A stretch of 64,000 bases of DNA, taken from assembly GCF_001720165.1 (NCBI RefSeq), contig NZ_MCRI01000003.1:62001-126000 (forward strand), given 5' to 3'. The stretch comes from Methylophaga muralis. GTDB taxonomy: Bacteria > Pseudomonadota > Gammaproteobacteria > Nitrosococcales > Methylophagaceae. The stretch's first letter is position 1. Each line of letters opens with the position of its first letter. Position numbers and translations under genes: made by a program. The notes beneath the pieces were generated by a model. It was not told where the DNA came from. It did not search any database and saw only the letters and a list, made by a program, of their open reading frames with translations. This document shows, one piece after another, positions 45,216 through 55,406 of the stretch.

Positions 45216-46100
45216 ATGAGCAAAGTTAAAGTCGCTGCAGCACAGTACGATATCGGTTTTTTCAAAGACTGGTCACAATTCACTGATAAATTGACGCAGT
45301 GGGTAGCTGAGGCTGTCGAAGAAAAAGCCAAACTGCTGGTGTTTCCTGAATATGGCAGCATGGAACTGGCCTCGTTATTTGGCGAAGCAGTGTATAAAGA
45401 TCTCGGCAAGCAATTGCATTCGATGCAGGATGTGTATGCTGACTGGCAGGATCTGCATCATCAGCTCAGTAAACAATATGATGTGATGATGTTGGCCAGC
45501 ACGTTTCCTGTGCTACAGGAAGATGGCACTTTCCGTAATCGTGCCAACCTGTATGGCCCAGATGGCCTGATTGGTTTTCAGGATAAATTGATCATGACGC
45601 GCTTTGAAAATGAGCAATGGTTAATTCATCCCGGTCAGCAGATCAAAGTGCTGGATACCGATGTGGGTCGAATCGGCATCAACATTTGTTATGACAGTGA
45701 ATTCCCGATGATTGCCTATCAGCAGGTAAATGCTGGCGCAGATTTGATTCTGGCACCAAGTTGTACTGACACACAGGCTGGTTTTCACCGAGTACGGATT
45801 GGTTGTCAGGCACGTGCGTTGGAAAATCAATGCTATGTCGTGCAATCGCCAACATTTGGTGAAGCACGCTGGTCGGAAGCCGTTGATGTAAATACTGGTC
45901 GTGCCAGCATTTATACCCCGGTTGATTATGGTTTTCCGGATAACGGTATATTGATTGAAGGTGTCGCAGATAAGCCGGGTTGGGTGTGTGCTGATCTGGA
46001 TTTAGCGGAAATCGCCCGCGTACGTCAGGAAGGACAGGTATTTAATTACCGTGACTGGCCGCTGCAACACAAATTATCTGGACCTGACCAAACTCGCTAA
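45216..46100 (+). CDS. Carbon-nitrogen hydrolase (nitrilase superfamily)
   Basis: A 294-aa cytoplasmic amidase-type enzyme with the catalytic triad E45 (LLVFPEYGS), K124 (GFQDKLIMTRF) and C158 (INICYDSEFP). It hydrolyses C-N bonds of an amide. Although it follows a polyamine cluster, the speB-type agmatinase makes an N-carbamoylputrescine amidase role unnecessary. The neighbouring GNAT suggests a shared acyl-amide metabolite (inference). Confidence 0.88.
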   Translation: MSKVKVAAAQYDIGFFKDWSQFTDKLTQWVAEAVEEKAKLLVFPEYGSMELASLFGEAVYKDLGKQLHSMQDVYADWQDLHHQLSKQYDVMMLASTFPVLQEDGTFRNRANLYGPDGLIGFQDKLIMTRFENEQWLIHPGQQIKVLDTDVGRIGINICYDSEFPMIAYQQVNAGADLILAPSCTDTQAGFHRVRIGCQARALENQCYVVQSPTFGEARWSEAVDVNTGRASIYTPVDYGFPDNGILIEGVADKPGWVCADLDLAEIARVRQEGQVFNYRDWPLQHKLSGPDQTR

Positions 46101-46109
46101 GCACTTTAC

Positions 46110-46136
46110 ACACCGCTGTTATGGCGGTGTTTTTAT
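46110..46136 (+). terminator. Rho-independent terminator
   Basis: A 7-bp stem ACACCGC with loop TGTTATG, then TTTTATTT, shortly after the nitrilase stop. Confidence 0.85.
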
Positions 46137-46238
46137 TTGTAGCAGTCAATAGCCCTGCAACCTGTGTGGATGCAAGGGTTTCCGGCAGAGTATAAAATGC
46201 TCGGTCTATCTTGCTTTAAAAAATTACAGGAGTCATGC

Positions 46239-47321
46239 ATGACTAGCCCCGCGCAAATTGAGGAAATCGTCAAAAATTATCAGGATCCCTCAACGCTGAT
46301 CACGTTCGGCGATACTCGCGCCACGGTCAAGGTTTTGCAGGACGATAATCAGACCCAGGTTGATGTTGTGCTGGGCTATCCAGTCAAAGGTTATGCGGCT
46401 GAACTGGCCCAAAACCTCAAACAATTAATCGAAGCCGATGGCGCAACCAATGTCAGCGTTAACATCACTACTAAAATTGTTAAACATAAAGTGCAGCAGG
46501 GCGTTCCAGCACTGGAAAATGTTAAAAATATTATTGCAGTAGCTTCTGGTAAAGGTGGGGTAGGTAAATCGACTACTTCAGTCAATCTGGCATTGGCTTT
46601 GGCAGCTGAAGGCGCCACAGTAGGTATTCTGGATGCTGATATCTATGGTCCAAGCCAGCCGCGTATGCTTGGCACCACGCAACGTCCTGAATCCATTGAT
46701 GGCAAATCAATCGAGCCAATTGAAAGCTATGGCATTCAAAGCATGTCGATTGGTTTTTTAATCGATGAAGAAGAGCCGATGATCTGGCGTGGCCCAATGG
46801 TCACTCAGGCTTTGCAGCAAATGCTGGGCGACACCAACTGGAAAGAACTGGATTATCTGGTTATCGATTTACCACCTGGTACTGGCGATATTCAGTTGAC
46901 CTTGTCGCAAAAAGTCCCAGTGAGTGGTGCTGTTATCGTGACAACTCCACAGGATATTTCATTGCTTGATGCCCGTAAGGCATTAAAAATGTTTGAAAAA
47001 GTGAAGGTTCCGGTATTAGGTGTCATTGAAAACATGAGCACACATATCTGCAGCCAATGTGGTCATGAAGAGCATATCTTCGGTGCGGGTGGCGGGCAGT
47101 CAATGGCTGATCAATATGGCGTGAATATGCTGGGCAGTTTGCCTTTAGATATTCATATCCGTGAAGATGCCGACAATGGTCAGCCGACGGTAGTAAAAGA
47201 TCCGGATGGCGATATCGCGATGGCGTATCGTGGAATAGCTCGACGGATTGCTGCTAATCTGGCGATGCAGGGTAAAAATTATGCGGCTGCCTTCCCGAAT
47301 ATAGTTATCAAGAACGATTAA
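46239..47321 (+). CDS. apbC: Mrp/ApbC-family Fe-S carrier ATPase
   Basis: A 360-aa protein. The N-terminal DUF59-like part (about 1-90) is followed by a deviant Walker A GKGGVGKST, NPQ-like RGPMVTQALQQML, DLPPGTGDIQL and the C-terminal CxxC (ICSQCGH) that holds a 4Fe-4S cluster for transfer to apoproteins. The start at 46239 has AGGAG 6 nt upstream; 25 extra residues from 46164 are not supported. Not next to metG here. Confidence 0.93.
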   Translation: MTSPAQIEEIVKNYQDPSTLITFGDTRATVKVLQDDNQTQVDVVLGYPVKGYAAELAQNLKQLIEADGATNVSVNITTKIVKHKVQQGVPALENVKNIIAVASGKGGVGKSTTSVNLALALAAEGATVGILDADIYGPSQPRMLGTTQRPESIDGKSIEPIESYGIQSMSIGFLIDEEEPMIWRGPMVTQALQQMLGDTNWKELDYLVIDLPPGTGDIQLTLSQKVPVSGAVIVTTPQDISLLDARKALKMFEKVKVPVLGVIENMSTHICSQCGHEEHIFGAGGGQSMADQYGVNMLGSLPLDIHIREDADNGQPTVVKDPDGDIAMAYRGIARRIAANLAMQGKNYAAAFPNIVIKND

Positions 47322-47362
47322 TCAGGCTATCATCAACATCTTTTGAGCTTAACTGACGGACT

Positions 47363-47929
47363 ATGAGCATAAAATCAGATAAATGGATCCGCCGTATGGC
47401 AGAACAGCACGGCATGATCTCGCCGTTCGAGCCAGGTCAGGTTCGTGAACGTGAAGGACAGCGCATTATTTCCTATGGTACATCCAGCTATGGCTATGAT
47501 GTACGCTGTTCCACTGAGTTTAAAATCTTTACCAATATCAATTCAGCGATTGTTGATCCGAAAAATTTTGATGCCAGCAGTTTTGTGGATATCACTTCTG
47601 ACGTTTGCATTATTCCGCCGAATTCATTTGCTTTGGCCCGTACAATTGAATCGTTCAAAATTCCCCGCAACGTGTTGACGGTCTGTTTGGGTAAATCCAC
47701 TTATGCCAGATGCGGCATTATTGTGAATGTCACGCCGTTAGAGCCTGAATGGGAAGGTCAGGTAACCTTGGAATTTTCCAATACCACGCCGTTACCTGCA
47801 AAAATTTACGCTAATGAAGGTGTGGCGCAAATGTTGTTCTTTGAATCTGATGAAGTCTGTGAGACCTCGTATGCTGACAGAGCTGGTAAATACCAGGGTC
47901 AGCAGGGCGTGACTTTACCGAAATCCTGA
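47363..47929 (+). CDS. dcd: dCTP deaminase
   Basis: A 188-aa enzyme turning dCTP into dUTP for thymidylate synthesis. Seen: [51 protein letters not shown] (catalytic Glu follows in [14 protein letters not shown]) and a typical C-terminal tail [18 protein letters not shown]. Its usual neighbour mrp is 41 bp upstream, as in many gammaproteobacteria. Confidence 0.96.
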   Translation: MSIKSDKWIRRMAEQHGMISPFEPGQVREREGQRIISYGTSSYGYDVRCSTEFKIFTNINSAIVDPKNFDASSFVDITSDVCIIPPNSFALARTIESFKIPRNVLTVCLGKSTYARCGIIVNVTPLEPEWEGQVTLEFSNTTPLPAKIYANEGVAQMLFFESDEVCETSYADRAGKYQGQQGVTLPKS

Positions 47930-47942
47930 TAGAGGCTTGACC

Positions 47943-48974
47943 GTGCAAAGCATCAGCAGATTCATTTTACCGGGGCTGCTGCTATTGCTTAGCGGTTGTG
48001 AAGGTCAGCCTCAACAAACTTATCAATGGCAACACAGCGATGGCAGTTATGCCGCGACCTTTTCAGCTGATGGACAGTTTCTGTTATCGGCCGATGTAGA
48101 TGCAGCGGCCAGACTTTGGAATCTGCAGAATAATCAGGTCAAATACAGTTGGCAAAGCCAACAGCAAGAAACGGTTCGCAGTACCTCAGTGGCATTAGCC
48201 AAATCCAGTCCGGTTGCTGCAACTGTTGAGTTCGATACCGTCATGTTATGGAACACGCAAAGCGGTATGCCTGAAAACCGCTTAACCTTTCCATTACGAA
48301 TCAAATCACTAGATATATCGCCTGATGGACGATTTCTACTATTAGCGTTAGCTGACAGTACGGCGGTGTATTTTGATATCACTGCCAATCAGGTGCGCCA
48401 TGTGTTTGAACATGATGGTGCAGCGGTAGATTCCCCGGTGAAACATCCGATTAACACGGTGGCAATCTCACCAGATGGAAAAACAGCATTAACCGGTGGT
48501 GACGATCGCACGGCTCGCTTATGGGATTTGCAAAATGGCGAACAACTACAGAATTGGGTGCATGGTAATAATGTGAATCTGGTGAAGTTCGATCCCCAAA
48601 GCCGATTTGTTTTCACGGCTGCAGACAATGATCATTCCTATCTCTGGTCGTTAGCCGATGGCAGCCAACAATCACAATTACGCAGTTCAGCCTGGCCGAA
48701 ATCAATGCCGATACCGGATTTTCCAGTATTTACCACAACGACGACAGCCGTTAACTTTTCTCAGGATGGCATGTTATTAGTTACCGGTCATGCAGCAGAA
48801 CGCCTCTGCGTCTGGCAACTGCCTCAGGGCGATAAACTACGTTGCTGGAAAGTAACCAGACAAAATCCACTTAATCCCGGCATGGTTATCCAAGCGGTGT
48901 CTTTTGTTGCTAACGACAGTGCGGTTTTAAGCATTGCCGGTACAGGTGAAGCGCAGCAATGGCAGTGGAGGTAA
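47943..48974 (+). CDS. WD40-repeat lipoprotein
   Basis: A 343-aa protein. A lipoprotein signal (lipobox LSGC, about residues 16-19) precedes about six WD40 blades (AARLWNLQNNQ, TVAISPDGKTALTGGDDRTARLWDLQNGEQ, NLVKFDPQSRFVFT). A scaffold anchored in the envelope is likely; the binding partner is unknown. The start is GTG at 47943 with AGAGG 7 nt upstream, rather than the TTG at 47937. Confidence 0.85.
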   Translation: MQSISRFILPGLLLLLSGCEGQPQQTYQWQHSDGSYAATFSADGQFLLSADVDAAARLWNLQNNQVKYSWQSQQQETVRSTSVALAKSSPVAATVEFDTVMLWNTQSGMPENRLTFPLRIKSLDISPDGRFLLLALADSTAVYFDITANQVRHVFEHDGAAVDSPVKHPINTVAISPDGKTALTGGDDRTARLWDLQNGEQLQNWVHGNNVNLVKFDPQSRFVFTAADNDHSYLWSLADGSQQSQLRSSAWPKSMPIPDFPVFTTTTTAVNFSQDGMLLVTGHAAERLCVWQLPQGDKLRCWKVTRQNPLNPGMVIQAVSFVANDSAVLSIAGTGEAQQWQWR

Positions 48975-48977
48975 AAT

Positions 48978-49295
48978 ATGTACAAACTGGTGTTTTTTGT
49001 TCCGGAAAGCCATAAAGAATTAGTCAAAGAAGCCATTTTTAATGCGGGCGCCGGTCAATTTGATGGCTATGAGTTTTGCAGTTGGGAAACGTTGGGCACT
49101 GGTCAGTTCCGTCCTTTATCTGGCAGCCAGCCATTTATCGGCGAAAGCGGAAAAATAGAGCAGGTCAATGAATATCGCGTTGAAACAATCTGTACGAACG
49201 ACACTATCAAAGCTGCTGTCTCAGCTTTGAAACTTGCCCATCCATACGAAGAGCCTGCTTATCAGTACTGGCTAGTAAATCAAGAGGATTTTTAA
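48978..49295 (+). CDS. NIF3-like (YqfO/COG3323) protein
   Basis: A 105-aa protein: MYKLVFFVPESHKELVKEAI, a GQFRPLSGSQPFIGESGKIE loop and the conserved HPYEEPAYQYW near the end. This corresponds to the PII-like domain often inserted in NIF3 proteins, here free-standing. No activity is established. It follows the WD40 gene by 3 bp and has GGAGG at its start. Confidence 0.85.
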   Translation: MYKLVFFVPESHKELVKEAIFNAGAGQFDGYEFCSWETLGTGQFRPLSGSQPFIGESGKIEQVNEYRVETICTNDTIKAAVSALKLAHPYEEPAYQYWLVNQEDF

Positions 49296-49299
49296 TTTA

Positions 49300-51951
49300 A
49301 TGAACGCACCTGCGTCTCCACAAACGATTCGTCTCGCGGATTATACGGTTCCATCCTATCTGGTCGACAATGTTGATTTACATTTTGATTTGGATGCGTC
49401 AACCACTCAAGTTACCAGCATTCTCAATATGCGACGCAATCCTAAAGGACCAGGTGAAGACTGTGTGTTGAATGGAGAACATCTTCAGCTGGTCAGTATC
49501 AAGTTAGATGGTCGATTGTTAACCGCTGCAGAATTTCAACGTTCCAATACACAATTGATTTTGCCGCAATTGCCGGAAAAATTTCAGTTGGAGATTGTCA
49601 CCGAAATTCATCCGGATCAAAACACCGCACTGGAAGGGCTTTACCACTCAGGTACTTTAGTTTGCACCCAATGTGAAGCTGAAGGTTTTCGGCGGATTAC
49701 CTATTATCCGGATCGCCCGGATGTGATGGCGGTGTTTACCGTGACCATTACTGCTGATAAACAGCAATGGCCGATTCTATTATCTAACGGTAACTTGCAA
49801 GAGCAGGGTGAACTGGAAGATGGACGTCATTGGGTTCGCTGGCATGATCCCCATCCGAAGCCTTGTTATTTGTTTGCTCTGGTTGCTGGCGATTTATATA
49901 TGCAACAGGATAGCTTCACAACCATTAGTGGCCGTGACGTGACTCTGCAGATTTATGTGGATAAAGAAAATCACGATAAGTGTGATCACGCTTTGATGTC
50001 ATTAAAACAATCCATGCGTTGGGATGAAGAAGCCTATGGTCGTGAATACGATCTGGATGTCTTCATGATTGTAGCGGTCAATGATTTCAATATGGGCGCA
50101 ATGGAAAACAAGGGGTTGAATATCTTCAATGCCGCTTGTGTTTTGGCCAGCCCGCAGACAGCGACGGATAACGATTTTTATACGATCCAAAGTATCGTCG
50201 GACACGAATATTTCCATAACTGGTCCGGCAATCGAGTGACTTGCCGTGATTGGTTCCAGCTTAGCCTGAAAGAAGGCTTCACGGTAATGCGTGATCAATC
50301 ATTCAGTGCTGATTTGAACTCTGCAGCCGTGCAACGAATTGATGATGTGGATCAGTTACGCAGCTTGCAGTTTGCTGAAGATGCCGGACCGATGGCGCAT
50401 CCTGTGCGTCCTGATAGCTATATTGAGATTAGTAACTTTTATACCGTCACTATTTACGAGAAAGGCGCCGAAGTTGTTCGCATGATCAAAACCCTGTTGG
50501 GCGATGAAGGTTTTCGTAAAGGCACCGATTTATACTTCGACCGGCATGATGGTCAGGCGGTGACCACCGATGATTTTGTTAAAGCCATGGAAGAAGCCAA
50601 TCACTATGATCTGACGCAGTTCAAACGTTGGTATACCCAGGCGGGAACACCCGTCATTACAGCTTTTTATAATTATGATGCCATAAAGAAAATATTTACC
50701 TTAACCCTGCAGCAATCATGCCCAGCAACGCCTGGCCAGACTGAAAAGCAACCGTTCTTAATTCCGGTTGCCATGGGACTATTGGACTCTGCAGGCAATA
50801 GTTTGCCATTGCAATTGATTGATGAAGCTCAACCCTATGATAAAGACACTCGCGTATTAGAGTTAAACGAATCAGAACAGACATTCCGCTTCATCGGCGT
50901 AGAGCAGAAGCCGATTGTTTCATTACTTCGTGGATTTTCAGCGCCGGTTAAATTGCTGATTGAACGTGATAATGAAGAACTCGCGTTCTTAATGGCCAAT
51001 GAGAAAGACAGCTTTAACCGCTGGGATGCAGGTCAAAGTTTGTTTATTCAAATCATGCTGTCGTTAATTGCAGATTATCAACAGAACACTGCCTTACAAC
51101 TGCCCGAGATCCTGGTAAAGCAGTGTGCTGCCGTGTTGCAAGATAAAGCTGCCGATCCGGCATTGGTTGCGCGCATGCTGACATTGCCTTCTGAGAATTA
51201 TCTGGCAGCGCAGATGAAGGTTGCCGATGTCGATGCCATCCATCATGTGCGTAAGTTTGTAAAAGATAGCTTGGCAATGCAGTTGAAAGCGCAATTTGAT
51301 GCGTTGTACCAACAACATAATCTGCCAAACGTGGCTTATCAGTTTAACTCTGAGCATATGGGACGACGTAGCCTGAAAAATGTTTGCCTGGGGTATCTGA
51401 TGGCAACTAACGATCCGATGCAGACGCAGCGTTGTCTGAAGCAGATGAAACAAGCCGATAACATGACCGATACCCTTGCGGGCTTAAGGTTGATGGTTGA
51501 CCAAGCTGGAATCGAACGTGAGCACGCCTTACGGGCATTTTATGAACAATGGCAACATGACCGTCAGGTAGTTGATAAGTGGTTGACGGTGCAGGCGCTA
51601 TCGAGCTTGCCTGATACATTGATACGCATTAAAGGTTTGATGAAGCATCCGGCATTCAGTATTAAAAACCCGAATAATGTCAGGGCATTGATTGGGCAAT
51701 TCTGTCGTAATAACCCTGCGTTATTCCACGCAAAAGATGGCAGTGGCTATCGTTTTCTGGCCGAACAGATTCTGGTTTTGGACAAACTCAATCCACAAGT
51801 GGCATCAAGACAGTTAGGGGCATTTAATTCATGGCGTCGATATGATGAAAAACGTCAGCAAATGATGCGGGAAGCCTTACAAAGCATTGCGCAACAGCAG
51901 GATCTCTCGTCTGATGTTTATGAGATCGTTAATAAATATCTGGCGGACTGA
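49300..51951 (+). CDS. pepN: Aminopeptidase N
   Basis: An 883-aa M1 zinc metallopeptidase that removes N-terminal residues from peptides in the cytoplasm. Zinc motif HEYFHNW...E (VGHEYFHNWSGNRVTCRDW, then LKEG), exopeptidase motif GAMENKGLNIFN, and YTVTIYEKGAEVVRM with the transition-state Tyr. Length and layout fit the E. coli PepN class, with a long helical C-terminal domain. Begins 4 bp after the NIF3-like gene. Confidence 0.96.
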   Translation: MNAPASPQTIRLADYTVPSYLVDNVDLHFDLDASTTQVTSILNMRRNPKGPGEDCVLNGEHLQLVSIKLDGRLLTAAEFQRSNTQLILPQLPEKFQLEIVTEIHPDQNTALEGLYHSGTLVCTQCEAEGFRRITYYPDRPDVMAVFTVTITADKQQWPILLSNGNLQEQGELEDGRHWVRWHDPHPKPCYLFALVAGDLYMQQDSFTTISGRDVTLQIYVDKENHDKCDHALMSLKQSMRWDEEAYGREYDLDVFMIVAVNDFNMGAMENKGLNIFNAACVLASPQTATDNDFYTIQSIVGHEYFHNWSGNRVTCRDWFQLSLKEGFTVMRDQSFSADLNSAAVQRIDDVDQLRSLQFAEDAGPMAHPVRPDSYIEISNFYTVTIYEKGAEVVRMIKTLLGDEGFRKGTDLYFDRHDGQAVTTDDFVKAMEEANHYDLTQFKRWYTQAGTPVITAFYNYDAIKKIFTLTLQQSCPATPGQTEKQPFLIPVAMGLLDSAGNSLPLQLIDEAQPYDKDTRVLELNESEQTFRFIGVEQKPIVSLLRGFSAPVKLLIERDNEELAFLMANEKDSFNRWDAGQSLFIQIMLSLIADYQQNTALQLPEILVKQCAAVLQDKAADPALVARMLTLPSENYLAAQMKVADVDAIHHVRKFVKDSLAMQLKAQFDALYQQHNLPNVAYQFNSEHMGRRSLKNVCLGYLMATNDPMQTQRCLKQMKQADNMTDTLAGLRLMVDQAGIEREHALRAFYEQWQHDRQVVDKWLTVQALSSLPDTLIRIKGLMKHPAFSIKNPNNVRALIGQFCRNNPALFHAKDGSGYRFLAEQILVLDKLNPQVASRQLGAFNSWRRYDEKRQQMMREALQSIAQQQDLSSDVYEIVNKYLAD

Positions 51952-52388
51952 TGAAATTTCAACTGCATGCTCAACTTGAGGCAGATACGTTTGTAGTCGG
52001 AGACTTGCCGCTGTGTCGGCTGTTATTGATGAATGACGCGCGATTTCCATGGGTGATTCTGGTACCGCGTCGATTGGACGTCAGCGAAGTCTACGATTTA
52101 CATATGCAGGAGCAACAAATGCTGTGGCAGGAATCTGCCCTGGTTGCCGAAAAATTGATGCAGCTGACCAAGGCAGACAAAATGAATCTGGCGGCGCTGG
52201 GTAATGTGGTTCCTCAATTACATGTGCATCATGTAGCGCGCTTTAAAACCGATGCAGTTTGGCCAAAACCAATTTGGGGGCAGGGCACTGCCGAGCCCTA
52301 TAGTGAGTCGGATAAACAGCTTATGCTGCGTAACTTAAGTGAGATGTTTAGAGGATTTCTCATTAGTGGACAAAGTCTTAACGTTTAG
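51951..52388 (+). CDS. HIT-domain nucleotide hydrolase-like protein
   Basis: A 145-aa protein with LLLMNDARFPWVILVPR and the histidine-triad motif QLHVHHVARF, in which the first His of the triad is Gln, as in many HIT enzymes. It may cleave or transfer nucleotidyl groups such as diadenosine polyphosphates. Its start overlaps the pepN stop by one base (TGATG). Confidence 0.88.
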   Translation: MKFQLHAQLEADTFVVGDLPLCRLLLMNDARFPWVILVPRRLDVSEVYDLHMQEQQMLWQESALVAEKLMQLTKADKMNLAALGNVVPQLHVHHVARFKTDAVWPKPIWGQGTAEPYSESDKQLMLRNLSEMFRGFLISGQSLNV

Positions 52389-52593
52389 ACTTAATGTCGA
52401 TAGGGAAGAGGCAATGCGCTATTATCGCGGCGAAGCCTCTGCCGTTGTTGCCAGAACGGATACCGGACAGTCATTACAGTTTCCGGCTTTACATGTTAGG
52501 CGTTTTATTACACAAAACGGTATTCATGGACGATTCCGGATTCGTTTTGATGATAAACATAAATTGCTTAATCTGGAGCGTTTAGGCGATTAA
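52366..52593 (+). CDS. DUF2835 protein, 75 aa
   Basis: Family pattern is clear: LTFRLNVDREEAMRYYRGEA, QFPALHVRRFITQNGIHG and RFRIRFDDKHKLLNLERL. Function unknown. The start is GTG at 52366 with GAGGA 10 nt upstream, inside the HIT gene (23-nt overlap); a start at 52339 adds residues not in the family. Its stop overlaps the convergent GGDEF-EAL stop by 4 nt. Confidence 0.85.
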   Translation: MDKVLTFRLNVDREEAMRYYRGEASAVVARTDTGQSLQFPALHVRRFITQNGIHGRFRIRFDDKHKLLNLERLGD

Positions 52594-55400
52594 TCCGAAA
52601 GATTTGCATCGTCCAATAAAGCCGGTTTTGGACGACCGATATGATAACCCTGTGCGTAATCGACGCCGATGGTTTTCAACATTGTCACAATAGCTTCATC
52701 TTCAACAAATTCGGCAATAGTCTTTTTGCCCATACCCTTGGCAACATCCACCAAAGCTTTTACAAACAAACGATCATCCGGGTTATCACAAATATGGCGG
52801 ATGAATGCGCCATCAATTTTAACAATGGCCACTGGCAACTCTCGCATATAACGGAACGAGGCAAAACCGGTACCGAAATCATCCAATGAAAACTGGCAGC
52901 CGAGTTTATTAATTTTCAACATCATTGTTTTGGCTTGACCATAATCCGCCACCGCCGCAGTTTCTGTAAGTTCAAAAATCAGGTTGCCTGGTTTGGCACC
53001 AGTTTCTCGAAGTAAGCGCTTTAAGCGTGGCAATAACTCAGGATCCGAAGTGGCATGCGCCGATAAATTTAATGACAGTGAAATTGGGGTAGGCAGCTGA
53101 TCAAACTCAGCTTGCTTGTGTACACCCATTTTCAAAACATGATGATCTATTTGATGAATCAAACCTGTTTGTTCGGCAACTTCAATAAAGCTGCCAGGCA
53201 TATGCAAAGTACCATCAGCATCCTCAAGTCGCAGCAACGCCTCGTAATGACTGACCTTATTGGTAGTCAAATCAAGAATAGGTTGATAGTGAAATATAAA
53301 GCGTTGGTTTTTTTCAGCCAGTGCATCGATGATTTTTTGTTTCCAAAGAATTCGATTTTGCAGATGACTGCGTGTTTTATCGTCGATGTTGAATGTATGC
53401 CAGGTATTTTTACCTTTTGCCTTGGCTTGATACATCGCTAGATCAGCATTGCTTAAAAGTGCATCAATTCCTTGTCCAGCCAGTGGAAATTTAACCAGCC
53501 CCATACTTGATGAAATATGGTAGCTAATGTGCTGATAGATAAAGTTTAATTCAGCCAGCTGTACGGCAATTTTTTTGCAAAACTGCTCGGCACCCTTCAA
53601 ATCAGTCTGTGGCAGGAGAATGGCGAATTCGTCTCCTCCAAGTCTTGCTACCAGATCGGTAGAGCGGGTCACTTTACTCAGTACCTGAGCGACCCGTTTA
53701 AGCAATTGATCACCGATATTATGGCCACAGCTGTCATTTAAGTCCTTGAACTGATCCAGATCCAGCACCAGTAATACGCCCTTGCTGCCTACTTTTTCTG
53801 CATGAAGCAATATGCGTTCGAACTCGACATTAAATTTAAAGCGATTGTATAAACCCGTTAAGGCATCATGCTCGGCCATCCACAGAATTTGATCTTCATT
53901 ATGTTTTTTCTCGGTAATATCAACGCCGACAGACAAAATCACGGAATCATTGTTCTGAACATTAAGGCTTGAATGCATCCAGGAAATAACGCGAACATTA
54001 TCTTTACGGTGAATGAAGTCAGCTTCCATTTGTTGGACACTGGAACGCTTTTCTTTAATGTCCGTGAGTGCCTGATAGATATGCGGCCATTCTTCTGGTG
54101 AGAAAAAACCTTGTATCGGCTTATTAATAATTTCATTGGCCGATATGCCGGTAATTCGTTCAGCGTATTGATTGAAAGAGGTAATACGACATTGCTGGTC
54201 GAGCGTGATGATAATTAATTGTGCTGTATTAATCAGGTTTTTAACAAAATCTCGTTCCTGTTGCAGGGCGAATGTCTGTTTTTCTACAGAAATGTGAAGT
54301 TGTTCCAGCTGAGTAGTGAGTGAGACTGTTGCCGTTTCAAGCAGGTCCAGTTCATCGGTTGACTGATGATGTGGTGGCGGGGAAACGGACTGGCGAACAA
54401 GCTGATACTGTTGTTTTGCCAGTAATGGCAACGCTTTTGAAACTTGGGAGAGGCGGCGTAAAGGGGAGGAAATAAATAACACCAACGAGCTGCCCAATAA
54501 TAGAAAACTCAGTACAGCAAACAGGATGTTGCGTATTAAAGATTGATGAAGCTCCTCTTGCTGTTCGCTAATATTTTCCATGATGACAAACAGCACATCT
54601 TCGCTGCCTTGCGGACGAATCATATGAAACTCGATAGGCAGTCCCGCTGGCCGCATAACATGATTTTGCATATGATGAAAATCATGTTGATGAATCTCAC
54701 CAAACTGTCGTAAATAATTGATATTTTGTTGAAAATGGCTGAGTCCATGAACGTACTTTTCCCAACTTGGCAGGTAACGATCTTCTGTTTGATCATCACT
54801 GGCATAAGAGGAAAGAATGGCCAGATCGGCACCAGTTTTGCTGGAAAATGCCAACAATATTTGACTGATGTCATAGCCTAATAACAGCACATATTCAGTT
54901 TGATCCTGACTTAGAACAGGAAGCAGCAAATATTGACGACATTGATATCGGCAATCGACCTGACTGTAACTGGTCTCATTTTCAGCTGTTTGAATCGCAT
55001 ATTGGCTAACGAACTCTGGAACATCCAACCCCCAACCGCCCAGGAATTTTCCATCACGCCGATAGACATGAGCCACACTGACATTCCAGCCCAATTCCAG
55101 TTCACTTTGCTCACGATTAATCAGATCAAGTAACTCAGAGGCGGTGGGGTTATCGTTGGCAGGAATCAACACAAATTCAGCAAGACGCTGCAATTCACTT
55201 TTAGATGATTCCAGCTGACCATCCAGATACTGGTGATATTGTTGTTGGATTTGCTCGCGTACAAAACCGAATTTATGCTGCATATCCCAATAAATCATCA
55301 GCGGGAAACTAATGTTGAGAATAATCAGCAAACCACCAAACAGTAATGCGAATTTCCATTTCAGGCTGAAAAAACGTGATGGGTTGTCAGCTTGATTCAT
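52590..55400 (-). CDS. PAS-GGDEF-EAL membrane protein (c-di-GMP turnover)
   Basis: A 936-aa protein. TM1 (about 14-36), a periplasmic sensor of roughly 260 residues with a Cys pair (VDCRYQCR), TM2 (about 300), HAMP-like coil, PAS (about 385-510), GGDEF with intact RLGGDEF near residue 587, and EAL with HYEALLR near 717 and DDFGTGFASF. Both domains look catalytically complete, so it may make or break c-di-GMP. Third gene of a minus-strand unit with a PstS-like protein and a porin, so the periplasmic sensor may read their ligand (inference). Confidence 0.9.
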   Translation of the reverse strand: MNQADNPSRFFSLKWKFALLFGGLLIILNISFPLMIYWDMQHKFGFVREQIQQQYHQYLDGQLESSKSELQRLAEFVLIPANDNPTASELLDLINREQSELELGWNVSVAHVYRRDGKFLGGWGLDVPEFVSQYAIQTAENETSYSQVDCRYQCRQYLLLPVLSQDQTEYVLLLGYDISQILLAFSSKTGADLAILSSYASDDQTEDRYLPSWEKYVHGLSHFQQNINYLRQFGEIHQHDFHHMQNHVMRPAGLPIEFHMIRPQGSEDVLFVIMENISEQQEELHQSLIRNILFAVLSFLLLGSSLVLFISSPLRRLSQVSKALPLLAKQQYQLVRQSVSPPPHHQSTDELDLLETATVSLTTQLEQLHISVEKQTFALQQERDFVKNLINTAQLIIITLDQQCRITSFNQYAERITGISANEIINKPIQGFFSPEEWPHIYQALTDIKEKRSSVQQMEADFIHRKDNVRVISWMHSSLNVQNNDSVILSVGVDITEKKHNEDQILWMAEHDALTGLYNRFKFNVEFERILLHAEKVGSKGVLLVLDLDQFKDLNDSCGHNIGDQLLKRVAQVLSKVTRSTDLVARLGGDEFAILLPQTDLKGAEQFCKKIAVQLAELNFIYQHISYHISSSMGLVKFPLAGQGIDALLSNADLAMYQAKAKGKNTWHTFNIDDKTRSHLQNRILWKQKIIDALAEKNQRFIFHYQPILDLTTNKVSHYEALLRLEDADGTLHMPGSFIEVAEQTGLIHQIDHHVLKMGVHKQAEFDQLPTPISLSLNLSAHATSDPELLPRLKRLLRETGAKPGNLIFELTETAAVADYGQAKTMMLKINKLGCQFSLDDFGTGFASFRYMRELPVAIVKIDGAFIRHICDNPDDRLFVKALVDVAKGMGKKTIAEFVEDEAIVTMLKTIGVDYAQGYHIGRPKPALLDDANLSD

Positions 55401-55406
55401 GGATAT

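Noticed and set aside
52394-52585. Second plus-strand frame overlapping DUF2835
   Set aside because: DUF2835 frame has clear family motifs and a better start signal.
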